Source of the DNA: Nitzschia sp. DOCU1
Taxonomy: Eukaryota; Bacillariophyta; Bacillariophyceae; Bacillariales; Bacillariaceae
NCBI GenBank assembly: GCA_951394045.1
Contig: OX595990.1
Span: 558,001-622,000, forward strand
Length of the DNA: 64,000 bases
Direction: 5' to 3'
The notes under the pieces: model-generated
What the model saw: the letters and a program-made list of their open reading frames with translations, nothing else
What the model was told of the DNA's origin: nothing
Databases searched by the model: none
Translations under genes and position numbers: made by a program
Shown: positions 1 to 8,818 of the stretch, in pieces
Numbering within the stretch: position 1 is the first letter of the stretch
How the letters are laid out: every line of letters begins with the position of its first letter

Positions 1-1829
1 GTAGCAGCAATACTCATGCGGAAAGCATTCAAAGCAACGGACAACAAGCTTTTGGTTTCGTTGAACAAAGATGGCATGTCCCTCGAAGCTCCGGCCAGAA
101 CCATTAGGATAACAAAAAGACCCAACACTAGAACGAAGGATGTGATTCCCAACCCGTTGTTGAAGAAGTTATACTCGCAAGTTTCGTAGGCAGTGTATGT
201 CTGGAGATATTGCGATTCCTCCTGATTTGGGACGTATTCAATCGTTTTGGCCTGATCTTGGGTCGTCAAAATGAGAATCTGCACGATAATCTGGGGTACA
301 CACAGCAAGCCAATGACTCTCATCAGCTGTCCATCTGTGATGGTGCGTCGAATTTTCTTGTCTCGCTTAAATCGTTCCGCCCGGGTGATTTGCTCGACGA
401 TGTTAACCCATCTAGTCGTCCAGTGTTCCCTCTTTTCCAGGGTCAGCAGCAGTAGTGGCGAAATGATGGCGCGAATACGCCACATACGACCCACCAAAAT
501 AGCGAACATGACGTGCATCGGAAGTGTAATCAGAGGCTGAAATAGACGGCAGTAAACATCATTCTTGGGTTCCAATAGAACGAGAGATGATGTGGCGATC
601 AGTCCACTCAGAAGCATGGCAACTATGAATTTGCCCTGTGTCAACTCGAAAATTTGGGCCTTGTGAAGCCGAAGAAACTGAATCAATAAATAAAAAACAA
701 TGGCACCTCCAATGGCACTGAGAGATATCACTAGTCGGACGGCCCAGTCCTTGACCGAAGCAGGTTCCTCGTCGTTGGTGTCCAGGTCATCCAAAAATGT
801 GATCAGCTGCTCCTTCGGCGATCCCATAGGTATAATCGAGGCCCCTCGAAAATGTAGATTCTGGTCATAGACTACTAGGGAGCCTAACAAAGAGTATGTC
901 CCCACCGGCGCGCCTCTGAGGGTCAATTGGCCAGAAAATGCTCCGCCCGCGTCAGGCACGATCGTTGCGAATGCAAACTCGAATCGACTCCCCAGTACAT
1001 CGATATCCCCTGTATTGTTAACTTGCAACTGGCGCCGTGTAAACGGTGATGCCGCCTCTATTCCATGCTCGGAATGATCATCATTGTTTGTCAGCAGTGG
1101 GATAGTTGGTATGCACTGAGCGTTCATTCCCACCTCGCATAGCTGCACAACCATGGCCGCGTTCAAAGATTCTGAATTGTCTAAATTGTCAACCCATGTA
1201 CCCGTGATCAAAATCTGGAAATTGTGCTCCCTGTCCACCTCCCACCCATGCGCCGTTAACCGTTGTTTCAAACGCTCTCTCCGTCTTGCCGAGGGACCGT
1301 TGTCCCCGACGACTATATCGATAACCTTAACCGCCAACTGAGTGCCTGGAGGGCAATCTTCTTGCAGCGTCATATCCGCGGCTTGATAAGTGCGATGACC
1401 GCTGTCTTCAGTTAGCTCCTGCAACCCAGTAGCATTCCAACACCTCGGGCTCGTGCCTCCTTTGTCAAACGGCATGGCCTCGAGGGGCAACGAGGGAGTA
1501 TCCCCAGAACCACCGGTACCACTCCCAAACTGCTGAGCCTCGGCTAATGTTGCCGATAAAATAAATAAGACGCATAACCAAGCTACGTGCTGTCTTGCCA
1601 CCGGATAATGTCGGTGGGCCAAGGGCGAAGCCATAGGCGACCCTTCGAACAAAAGGGGGGTCTTCGCACTTTTGGAACGAGGAAAGATGAAAGCCTCGTC
1701 GCCATCTGAACCACCCATGGGGACAGCTATGGGTCTTGATCGTTTCATCGCTGTCGTTAACTTCCAGGAGGAATCGAAAGTCGATTGATTCGATGATCTC
1801 TCTTGACAACTTTTCTCACTTGACCCCAT
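1..1829 (-). CDS. Class C (GABA-B-like) G-protein-coupled receptor, 3' part missing
   Basis: An open frame runs leftwards from an ATG at 1829 through the window edge with no stop, so the C-terminus is missing. In-frame ATGs at 1829, 1751, 1715 and 1634 are possible starts; the one at 1634 gives a clean signal peptide (hydrophobic VAWLCVLFILSATLAEAQ), whereas 1829 puts about 65 residues before it. An extracellular region of about 270 residues with paired Cys follows, then successive membrane helices (VRLVISLSAIGGAIVFYLLI; FIVAMLLSGLIATSSLVLL; a helix with YCRLFQPL and ending VGRMWRI; GLLCVPQIILQILIL; ITSFVLVLGLFVILMVLA). The FNETKSLLSVAFN stretch resembles the FNE(A/S)K segment before helix 6 of class C GPCRs, and the helix-3 Cys is present. 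Class C receptors sense small ligands and signal through G proteins; the ligand here is unknown. The ectodomain is shorter than a full Venus-flytrap module. Confidence 0.75.
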   Translation of the reverse strand, partial: MGSSEKSCQERSSNQSTFDSSWKLTTAMKRSRPIAVPMGGSDGDEAFIFPRSKSAKTPLLFEGSPMASPLAHRHYPVARQHVAWLCVLFILSATLAEAQQFGSGTGGSGDTPSLPLEAMPFDKGGTSPRCWNATGLQELTEDSGHRTYQAADMTLQEDCPPGTQLAVKVIDIVVGDNGPSARRRERLKQRLTAHGWEVDREHNFQILITGTWVDNLDNSESLNAAMVVQLCEVGMNAQCIPTIPLLTNNDDHSEHGIEAASPFTRRQLQVNNTGDIDVLGSRFEFAFATIVPDAGGAFSGQLTLRGAPVGTYSLLGSLVVYDQNLHFRGASIIPMGSPKEQLITFLDDLDTNDEEPASVKDWAVRLVISLSAIGGAIVFYLLIQFLRLHKAQIFELTQGKFIVAMLLSGLIATSSLVLLEPKNDVYCRLFQPLITLPMHVMFAILVGRMWRIRAIISPLLLLTLEKREHWTTRWVNIVEQITRAERFKRDKKIRRTITDGQLMRVIGLLCVPQIIVQILILTTQDQAKTIEYVPNQEESQYLQTYTAYETCEYNFFNNGLGITSFVLVLGLFVILMVLAGASRDMPSLFNETKSLLSVALNAFRMSIAA

Positions 1830-2687
1830 CTTTGAGAAGCAAAAAAATACGCAGTGCGATGAGTTCCGAGTGCTGTGGGTCATCAAACTCTCACCACGGA
1901 TAGTCACCCGCGTCGCCGTGCACAACGTACTATGGGGATTCATCGAAGCGCACCGCCGCCGGCGCTTTTGCGCTTCTTCTTCCGTCCGCAGCGATGCTAC
2001 GGACAGGTCATTCGAATGCCGGTGGGAACTTTGGCGGCGATTTAGGATGACTCGCGACTGATTTTTGCGGGAGAAAACAATAGCCCCAGGCGATAGAGAC
2101 TTATCTGACTCTAAACATAAATTCTGTCGATGTCCCCAAGGCATATTACCTTCTTGATTCGCGCTCTCATCGTCGATCGAGGTTCGAGCCCTATGATAAC
2201 CTTATCATCAAAGGAGTGAGTCAGTCGGTAGTCGCAATGCCGACGGGTAAACGAAATATGTGCCAAGTCCGTTTGACTACCTTTTGCTACCCTCTCCTGA
2301 CGATCGATAGATGTAAGAAACAAAAATAAAAATCGGGAACAAGACGGACGGTAGCATTATCCTCGCGGACCGCCATCCGCCGGGAACGTGGGTCGACCGA
2401 CACATCGGCTTAAAGTAGAAGAGGTAGGGATGAAACCATATCTTATGATATGGTAGGGAAAATAATTGACCGTTTTCTAGCTATGTATCTATTGCAGTTG
2501 TCATCGCATCATTCATTGGTGACTTTTACAATATTGTAATTACAAGTTCATTATAATAGGACTCACGAGCTAGAATGACCTACTTATTTTGTGATGGCGG
2601 CATATTGCCTGATGAATCACCCGGATTGGCCCATAGAAGCATTACGGACACACCGCGTTATTCGCTGCTTCTAGAGGTGTAACCTTG
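1830..2687. other. Intergenic region
   Basis: Divergent-side upstream region of the GPCR gene and downstream region of the PSI-like receptor gene. It is AT-rich towards 2450-2600 and holds only short, random-looking open frames. No RNA gene or repeat was recognised. Confidence 0.5.
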
Positions 2688-5114
2688 CTACGCCATCTCT
2701 CCGCTGCTCTCTGATTCTTCTTCACTGTCCTCATCGTCGTCGTCGTCATCATCATCGCCGTCCTCTTCGCTCTCGCTCTCTTCCTCATCGGAATCCGCCT
2801 CGTCGTCAAAGGCTGCTTCGCCATCCACAGTTGTGTTGTTTTTGTCCTCGTCCGGCTCAGCCCCCGGCACGGCCTCACCGCCCTTGCGTTTTCGGGCGGC
2901 AGCGGCCCCGATCAACATGCAGCAGCAGCACACGCCCGCCAATGATCCCACAACTATACCTGCAATGGCTCCACCCGAAAGAGAGTCGTCCTCTTCCTGC
3001 TTTGCGGGCTTTGGCGCGGGGGTGGGCGGCACCGTTGGGCCTGTGGTGGCAGACTTGATCTGAACTGGCGTGGGGGCTACCGTTGGATCAAGGAGAATCG
3101 GAATCGAGTAGTGGTATGGGATGATGGGGTCATATTCAATCGACGTATCAAATCTCGGAAATCTGAAAACAAACACGGTTCCTTGAGACTCAGAGGTCTC
3201 GGCTCGGGGAAATCCTTCGGGCATATCTTGAATGAACCCATCCACGTCGACTTGACTGGATAGAAGGAGGGGGACGTTTCCTCCTAGATCAAAGAGCAGT
3301 GCATCGCCTTCGCTTTGTTCAGGATCATCTGAATTGCCCTTTATTTCAAAGGCAAGATCGATAAAGGCGCTGGTCGCAGTTGAATCGCCACAAGGATTTG
3401 TGTCACTACAAAAAGTCCAATTTTTGAGTTCAACGTTGAACTTAACATCGCCTGCCTCCACCGGCCATTCTTCAATCCCTGGTGTGAGAATGGTACCGTT
3501 AGTAAGCATAATGTAAGCGTCCATCACGACTGTTCCGACTCCGTCAATGTCTGCCTCAAACTGGATCCTTCTAGCCTCAATTTCACCGAAGAAGGTCCCA
3601 ACTGTTTGCTTGATGTCAAAGTCTTGGACTTCCATGTCGACCAAGCTCGTTCCAATAAGTTCACCTGCCTCGGTTATTTCGTATAAGTAGCTGAGGACCA
3701 CAGAAACTGAATTGGGATCGGTTGGTCCCAGTCCGTCGTCTTGGATTTGAAAGAAACCCCCCGATTTGCCGCCAAACTCCAAATTCACTTCTCCCGAAGG
3801 CTCAAAACACTCGGTGGCATTCTTCTTGCACTTGGCCTGTGCTTCGCACCATTGACATTCTTCGAGTTCGTCGCACTCGGGCTCGGCATCGAGCGAGCGA
3901 CAAACATTTCCAGGAGGTCCATCAGGCCCGCAGGCATTGGTCGTGGCCCTCGAGCAAATTCCGTCGTCCAGGCACCAGAGGCAACCGTCAGTTCCAGTGC
4001 ATACTGCTTCCGAATCCGCTAGCTTGCAGGGATTTCCTCGAATACCGAGTGTGCCATCGTCACAAACCTCTGACTTTGGCTTGCAGTCTTCACTGCTTGG
4101 ACACCAACGGCAATGAACGGACTGGGTGCAATTGCCTTCATTGACAAGTAGAGGACAAAGATCGCTTCCTTTGCCCACGTTCTTGGTCTCATTCCCAGGG
4201 TTTCCACGTTCAGAACCACAGCGTTCTGGAATGTCTAGCCAGGCACAACCGTCAATAGAATCACAAGTCTCTTCTGTTTGGTTTTTGCATCTGTTGCCCC
4301 GGCCTTTGCCAGGACATTCTGCTTCGGCCCTTCGACAAAGCTCGTTCTCCTCGCACCAGAAGCATTCGCTGTCCACACATTCGGTTTCGTTCTTGAAGGG
4401 AGCACACAAGTTGGGAATGCCGACAACCTGATCGTTTCCTGGACAATCCTTTAAGGAAGCCCGACACAATCCGGGTGTGTCGCACCAAAAGCAAGAGCCA
4501 GTTTGGACGCACTCATCCTCTTGTTCAAAAGGATTACAGAAAAAGTTCATATTCTCGTCCACTGGCTTGCCATTGCCATCGCGGGGGCATCCCCTGTCTG
4601 CAGGCCGACACACCTCCATGGTGCCAGTTCCACCACTGCACCAAACACAAGTATCCGTGGCGTTGCAGGCCTCTTCCGCGGCCAAAGGTGCACAGACAAC
4701 ATCATCAACGATGCCAGTACTTTCAGCCAATCCATCCTCTGTGTTGCCTGGACTCCCGGCACCGGGTGGTGCCTCCATAGTGATGGGGCAATTCTCAAGT
4801 GATCCTTCCGCACAGAATTCGCTGATATTACACCAAATACAGCCACTGGTGGCTCCACATTCAGCCTCCGTCGTTAACGGGGGACAAGGACCATCGTCTG
4901 TCGTGACAATACACGCGGCCCGATCCCCGGTACAAATATTCAATTCATCACACCAGTAACAAGCAGTAGCTTCACCACCGGCAGTGGGATCGCCAGCTTT
5001 TGCTTGACAGGCTTCACTGGATTGAAGCGTTTCGCAAGAAGGCGCCGCCCCTACTAGAACATTCTTTCCCAGGCTCCAAACCAGGAGGACGCATGTGATC
5101 TGATTCCACATCAT
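2688..5114 (-). CDS. Single-pass cysteine-rich receptor-like protein with nine PSI-like modules
   Basis: Intronless, 808 residues from the first ATG (5114); the frame upstream to 5207 contains no ATG. Residues 1-25 form a signal peptide (MMWNQITCVLLVWSLGKNVL...). About nine tandem modules of 35-45 residues follow, with the pattern C-x5-8-C-x5-9-C-x-W-C-x4-9-C-x6-9-C, like plexin/PSI repeats; the sixth has lost the second Cys of its WC pair. A Cys-poor, probably beta-rich domain of about 250 residues comes next, then a Pro/Thr stalk, a transmembrane helix near 714-740 rich in Gly and containing CCCC (possible palmitoylation), and a cytoplasmic tail that is almost wholly Asp/Glu/Ser. It probably sits at the cell surface or in the endomembrane system and binds a partner through the Cys modules. 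No kinase or other signalling domain is attached. The function is unknown and the assignment to PSI is by pattern only. Confidence 0.8.
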   Translation of the reverse strand: MMWNQITCVLLVWSLGKNVLVGAAPSCETLQSSEACQAKAGDPTAGGEATACYWCDELNICTGDRAACIVTTDDGPCPPLTTEAECGATSGCIWCNISEFCAEGSLENCPITMEAPPGAGSPGNTEDGLAESTGIVDDVVCAPLAAEEACNATDTCVWCSGGTGTMEVCRPADRGCPRDGNGKPVDENMNFFCNPFEQEDECVQTGSCFWCDTPGLCRASLKDCPGNDQVVGIPNLCAPFKNETECVDSECFWCEENELCRRAEAECPGKGRGNRCKNQTEETCDSIDGCAWLDIPERCGSERGNPGNETKNVGKGSDLCPLLVNEGNCTQSVHCRWCPSSEDCKPKSEVCDDGTLGIRGNPCKLADSEAVCTGTDGCLWCLDDGICSRATTNACGPDGPPGNVCRSLDAEPECDELEECQWCEAQAKCKKNATECFEPSGEVNLEFGGKSGGFFQIQDDGLGPTDPNSVSVVLSYLYEITEAGELIGTSLVDMEVQDFDIKQTVGTFFGEIEARRIQFEADIDGVGTVVMDAYIMLTNGTILTPGIEEWPVEAGDVKFNVELKNWTFCSDTNPCGDSTATSAFIDLAFEIKGNSDDPEQSEGDALLFDLGGNVPLLLSSQVDVDGFIQDMPEGFPRAETSESQGTVFVFRFPRFDTSIEYDPIIPYHYSIPILLDPTVAPTPVQIKSATTGPTVPPTPAPKPAKQEEDDSLSGGAIAGIVVGSLAGVCCCCMLIGAAAARKRKGGEAVPGAEPDEDKNNTTVDGEAAFDDEADSDEEESESEEDGDDDDDDDDEDSEEESESSGEMA

Positions 5115-5626
5115 TATCGTTTCACGTCGTTGTTGTTTTCTCGCAAGGTTCGTCAAGAAACACTGAGCGCTACTGTCATCCGATCCCTCTTCTTCGTCAC
5201 AACACAATAGCCACTCCTCCTAGCCGGTTCCATCCGGAAGCTGCCAAAATTTGCCGCCATGGAAGATATCCGCGGTATCCTTCGCCTGTTTTAGTGGTGG
5301 GAATTAGGCGATGACGACGACACTTTGGGGATGTCATTAGATTATTGCCCCTAGGAAGCGTGCTTGGCACGAACTATGACCTGAAGCATCATTGTATGTA
5401 CTTATAGTATACACACAAATGTATTTACCTTTTTATCGTATTAGTCGGACATCATTGAATCTTGGGTTTCCAGCCGACGTGCCGCCACCGCCATGGACGC
5501 TTGAAGACGATCGCGCCGCGTGTTATTTACTACATGAGCGCATCCTTCTTTCCACCTATCATTACCTGCACCTCTTCTCGACGTTCTTCACTCCCTTACT
5601 TGGTTCTTAGTAGTCTCGTTGTGGCT
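5115..5626. other. Divergent promoter region
   Basis: About 500 bp between the start of the PSI-like receptor gene (-) and the membrane/coiled-coil gene (+), so it should carry both promoters. It includes an AT-rich stretch near 5395-5440. No defined elements were recognised. An in-frame ATG at 5534 could extend the downstream gene. Confidence 0.45.
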
Positions 5627-7009
5627 ATGGCATCTCGAATGGTCTGGCGGCCAGTGGCGGGCGGCCTGGCATGGACGGGTGCCGGAATCGGCGCTGGATG
5701 GGTCGTTCCTTCTGTTTTGACCAAATCTGCCTTGGTGTATTCCACACCCATTGTGGCCACGTCCTTGTGGGGTGGAGCTCTTTTGGTCTTGCTCCCACTC
5801 GGTGTCACACGAGGTATCATTGCCTCTGTGCAAGAGATTTTGCAAGTCCATGGTCGGCCCGCCTTGCAACAGGCCATGGACGATTTCAAAATTGGATCGT
5901 CGAGTCAATTTCTGGCTTCCCCAGAAGGAAACCAGCAATTGTTGGAGCGATTGACACTGGGAAGTGGTTGGCAAGGACGACTTGTGCGAACAATGGCGAG
6001 TCCCTTTTTACCGTCCACCGCACAAATGATGGTCCGTCTCCAGGAGCTAGTAGACAAGGACGCTGCTTCTACTGCTGGTGGCACAACAACAACGACTTTG
6101 GACAGTCACGTGCTAGTGGCAGCAGTAGATGGCTTTCTGGAAGGATTTTTGCAAGACAAGAAGGATACCATTACAATGCTGGGGCTGCTAGGATATGCAG
6201 GCATTGTCGGGGCTGGATTCGGAGTTGATTACTCGTATCGCCGTGCAAGCGAATGGCGGGAACAACGATCAGGGACAGCACCATCACCACCACCGGCAGA
6301 AGAAAACAATAACAGCAACAAGGGACTGTTGGATTTCAATGCCATGCAAAAACGACTTCGTTTACCGCAGTCGCGTGCCAACAAAGAGTTGGAGAGTGAA
6401 CTGGAGGCGCAACAGAAGCAAGAGAGGGCCAAGGCTGCTGCTGCTGCGGCTGCCGCCAATAAGCTACAAGCCGAACAGATTCCGGTCCCACCACCTGCCG
6501 AAGACAAGCCTTTGTCGATACGCGAAACGATAGAGGCTGCTCAGATCCAAGTAGGAGAAATGACCAAGTGGCTACTCAAGGGCAAGCGACAAGCGGATCC
6601 TTATTTACGGCAAGCCCTTGATGTTGCGGAAACAGTCAAGGACGAAGTCGAGGATCAAGCAGGCCGCCTGGTTCGACAAGCCAAGCAAGTTATAATGGAT
6701 GAAGAAAATCAGGAGCTCTTCCGCAAACAATGGGATAATATGGTTGGCACGATGCAGAGTATGAGTCCAGACGATAAGACTCTGGGACGAATGACTAAGG
6801 ATATGGAGGATATCTTGGTTCAAGCTAAGAAGCGTCTCAATGAGGACGATGTCAAAGAGATGCGAAAGGATCTAGAGCAGGCTATTTCGCAAGCTAAGGA
6901 TCGCATTGCGGAAGAAAAGAAGAGGGCGAACGTTGACGAGCGTTTAGAGCAGACCAAAGCAGGCATTCAAGCACGTTTGCAGGACTGGTGGAATGATCGA
7001 AAGAAATAA
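5627..7009 (+). CDS. Membrane protein with long amphipathic/coiled-coil C-terminal half
   Basis: Single exon, 460 residues from the ATG at 5627, which has the better start context (GTGGCTATGG); an in-frame ATG at 5534 would add 31 residues (ending ...LPYLVLSSLVVA) that could act as a signal sequence. Residues 5-75 contain two hydrophobic segments rich in Gly/Ala. A second hydrophobic stretch near 180-205 (TMLGLLGYAGIVGAGFGV) follows. From about 260 on the protein is charged, with an Ala run (KAAAAAAAANK) and long heptad-like Lys/Glu/Asp/Gln helices containing repeated A-K-x-R/K-x-x segments to the end, recalling apolipoprotein- or LEA-like amphipathic helices. No enzymatic motif was seen. A role in membrane shaping or scaffolding is possible but is only inference; I do not recognise the family. 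Confidence 0.75.
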   Translation: MASRMVWRPVAGGLAWTGAGIGAGWVVPSVLTKSALVYSTPIVATSLWGGALLVLLPLGVTRGIIASVQEILQVHGRPALQQAMDDFKIGSSSQFLASPEGNQQLLERLTLGSGWQGRLVRTMASPFLPSTAQMMVRLQELVDKDAASTAGGTTTTTLDSHVLVAAVDGFLEGFLQDKKDTITMLGLLGYAGIVGAGFGVDYSYRRASEWREQRSGTAPSPPPAEENNNSNKGLLDFNAMQKRLRLPQSRANKELESELEAQQKQERAKAAAAAAAANKLQAEQIPVPPPAEDKPLSIRETIEAAQIQVGEMTKWLLKGKRQADPYLRQALDVAETVKDEVEDQAGRLVRQAKQVIMDEENQELFRKQWDNMVGTMQSMSPDDKTLGRMTKDMEDILVQAKKRLNEDDVKEMRKDLEQAISQAKDRIAEEKKRANVDERLEQTKAGIQARLQDWWNDRKK

Positions 7010-8818
7010 GTCACGGGCGCCACTGGTTCTATTCCCTCTCGAGTGCTTCGGGCAGGGCTCTGATCATCTGGTGCTCCCTTTGTTGCTGCTAGCAAGGGCC
7101 ATGCTACCTCGTCTCAGCTCAGGCTCTTGTCATATTTCTTCCCTCTGGTCGGTACATCGATCGAAACTGTTACCGTTTCTGAATTGCTTAGAGCAAGGAT
7201 GATCCTTCGGCAGCGTGCAGATTCACGCACCTTGATCTTTTGAGGGCAGCCGAAGGGAGCCCTACACATGGCATGGGCTGAGAAAACGAGTCGTTACTTC
7301 AAAGAGGGTTCTATCTTCAAGATGGACGAATCCGAGCCCCAGATTTCCATATCACTTGTTGTACTTGTTAGCTATGCCCGCTTCTCAGGGTGTCCCAGCG
7401 CTGCCGCTACTTTTGATAAATCTCATAGCTAGACTTGGCTGCATTGTTAGAATGGGGCTACGTTATTAGAAGGAAACAGCTTAGCAGAAGATACCTGCCG
7501 ATACAAGAGGGACTACGAACTGCTACCACCGTCCGCAGGTGATATCAACCGGTAGCTGGCTAGGAAGCGTGGCCAGGTATGCTATGATTTACCGGTACGC
7601 ACTCTTCGCTGCTTTAATAGTAGTGCTTTGACTCGTCATTGTTGAAGGCAAACCGCCTTCTCTCGAATATCTGCAGGTCAAGCCTCCCCTCCACGTACAT
7701 ACTCCAGAAACATAGTACGGTAGTTATGATTGGTATGCGCATGCGATCGGTTCAAGGAAGGCACATCTTGACCGTGTTCTTCGGTTGTTATCCGCGAAGC
7801 GCTATTGAATATCATAAATAACTCACAAACAAGTATCATACCTTGCGTCGAACATCATCGCACCACGTAGAACGTAGTAGGAGAACATCTTCGGCGACTC
7901 AGTCGATTACTTTGATTTCGTATGCGCCACGCACAACGGTGCGAAAATGCCGGTATGCTTAATTCATTACTGATTACCATTTGTTGAGGTAGCGAAAGGT
8001 CGGGGCAATTCACCGGCAATAGGGTGAATTACTCACTGAACCCATAAATGTGACGAGAGGTGTGAGACTTATTGAACCCACAAATGCGTTAATTGCCTGT
8101 CGCCGGTTTTAACTACCTGTGAGAAAACTTTGCAAGGCTTAAAGTGTGTTTTCCCACGAAGATTTCTCGAGAGTCATGATAACCATCGATGACGCAGAGT
8201 AGAACAAATTTCGAAATTAACATAAATATATAGTTTCTCCGATGCTTCTTTTGTGATCGCGAACGTCGGAATTTCGAATCCCTGTCCCGAAGCCGAGGAA
8301 CATTACTTGTCCTGGTTCTCCGTTGTTCAAAGTACGATTAGGGCTTATAAAGGCCAAGCCGAGAAAAGTAGCTATCCTTTTCGCTCTTTTCTAAGTTAAT
8401 TTGCTATTCCCTTTAACTTGAAAATTTTAATTCTACGTACCGGTAGGCTCCCCCGTTTTGAATGTCGATTTTATCCCTTATTCAATGCGATTTCTTCCCA
8501 AACACATTGATCCCACAGACAGTTCTTTACTTAGAGACGGCAGAACTCACTCTATTTAAACAGGCATGTATCCAACGAGAAGCTGTTCGGCAGGGCGATT
8601 CAGCACCGGTAGGGTATTATCACGCAAAGTTTCCCGTAGCCAGTGGATTGTTGGGCGCGATGACACTGCAAGGAAACCGATTTCTCCGGTGAGCGTCATT
8701 CGGAGCAAGACGTAAAGCCAGCGAGCGGCTTTCGGGAGCAGCGAAAGAGTCCTACAGGACCGTATTGAACAAGAGTCATCTCATCTCAGTTACATTCGTA
8801 TCGTTACACTTCAGCACC
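7010..8818. other. Long gene-free intergenic region
   Basis: 1.8 kb without a credible gene. Open frames at 7639-7821 and 8462-8692 lack homology or codon structure that I can recognise. It contains two perfect TACCGGTA palindromes (7590-7597 and 8438-8445) and a short imperfect direct repeat (TGAACCCATAAATG near 8038 and TGAACCCACAAATG near 8075). The last few hundred bases should include the promoter of the histidine kinase gene. Confidence 0.5.

Noticed and set aside
2160..2260. GGTTCGAGCCC sequence recalling a tRNA T-loop
   Set aside because: The stem does not pair and no anticodon arm or acceptor stem could be built around it.
8255..8300. TTTCGAATCCC sequence recalling a tRNA T-loop
   Set aside because: Flanking bases do not form the required five-pair stem.
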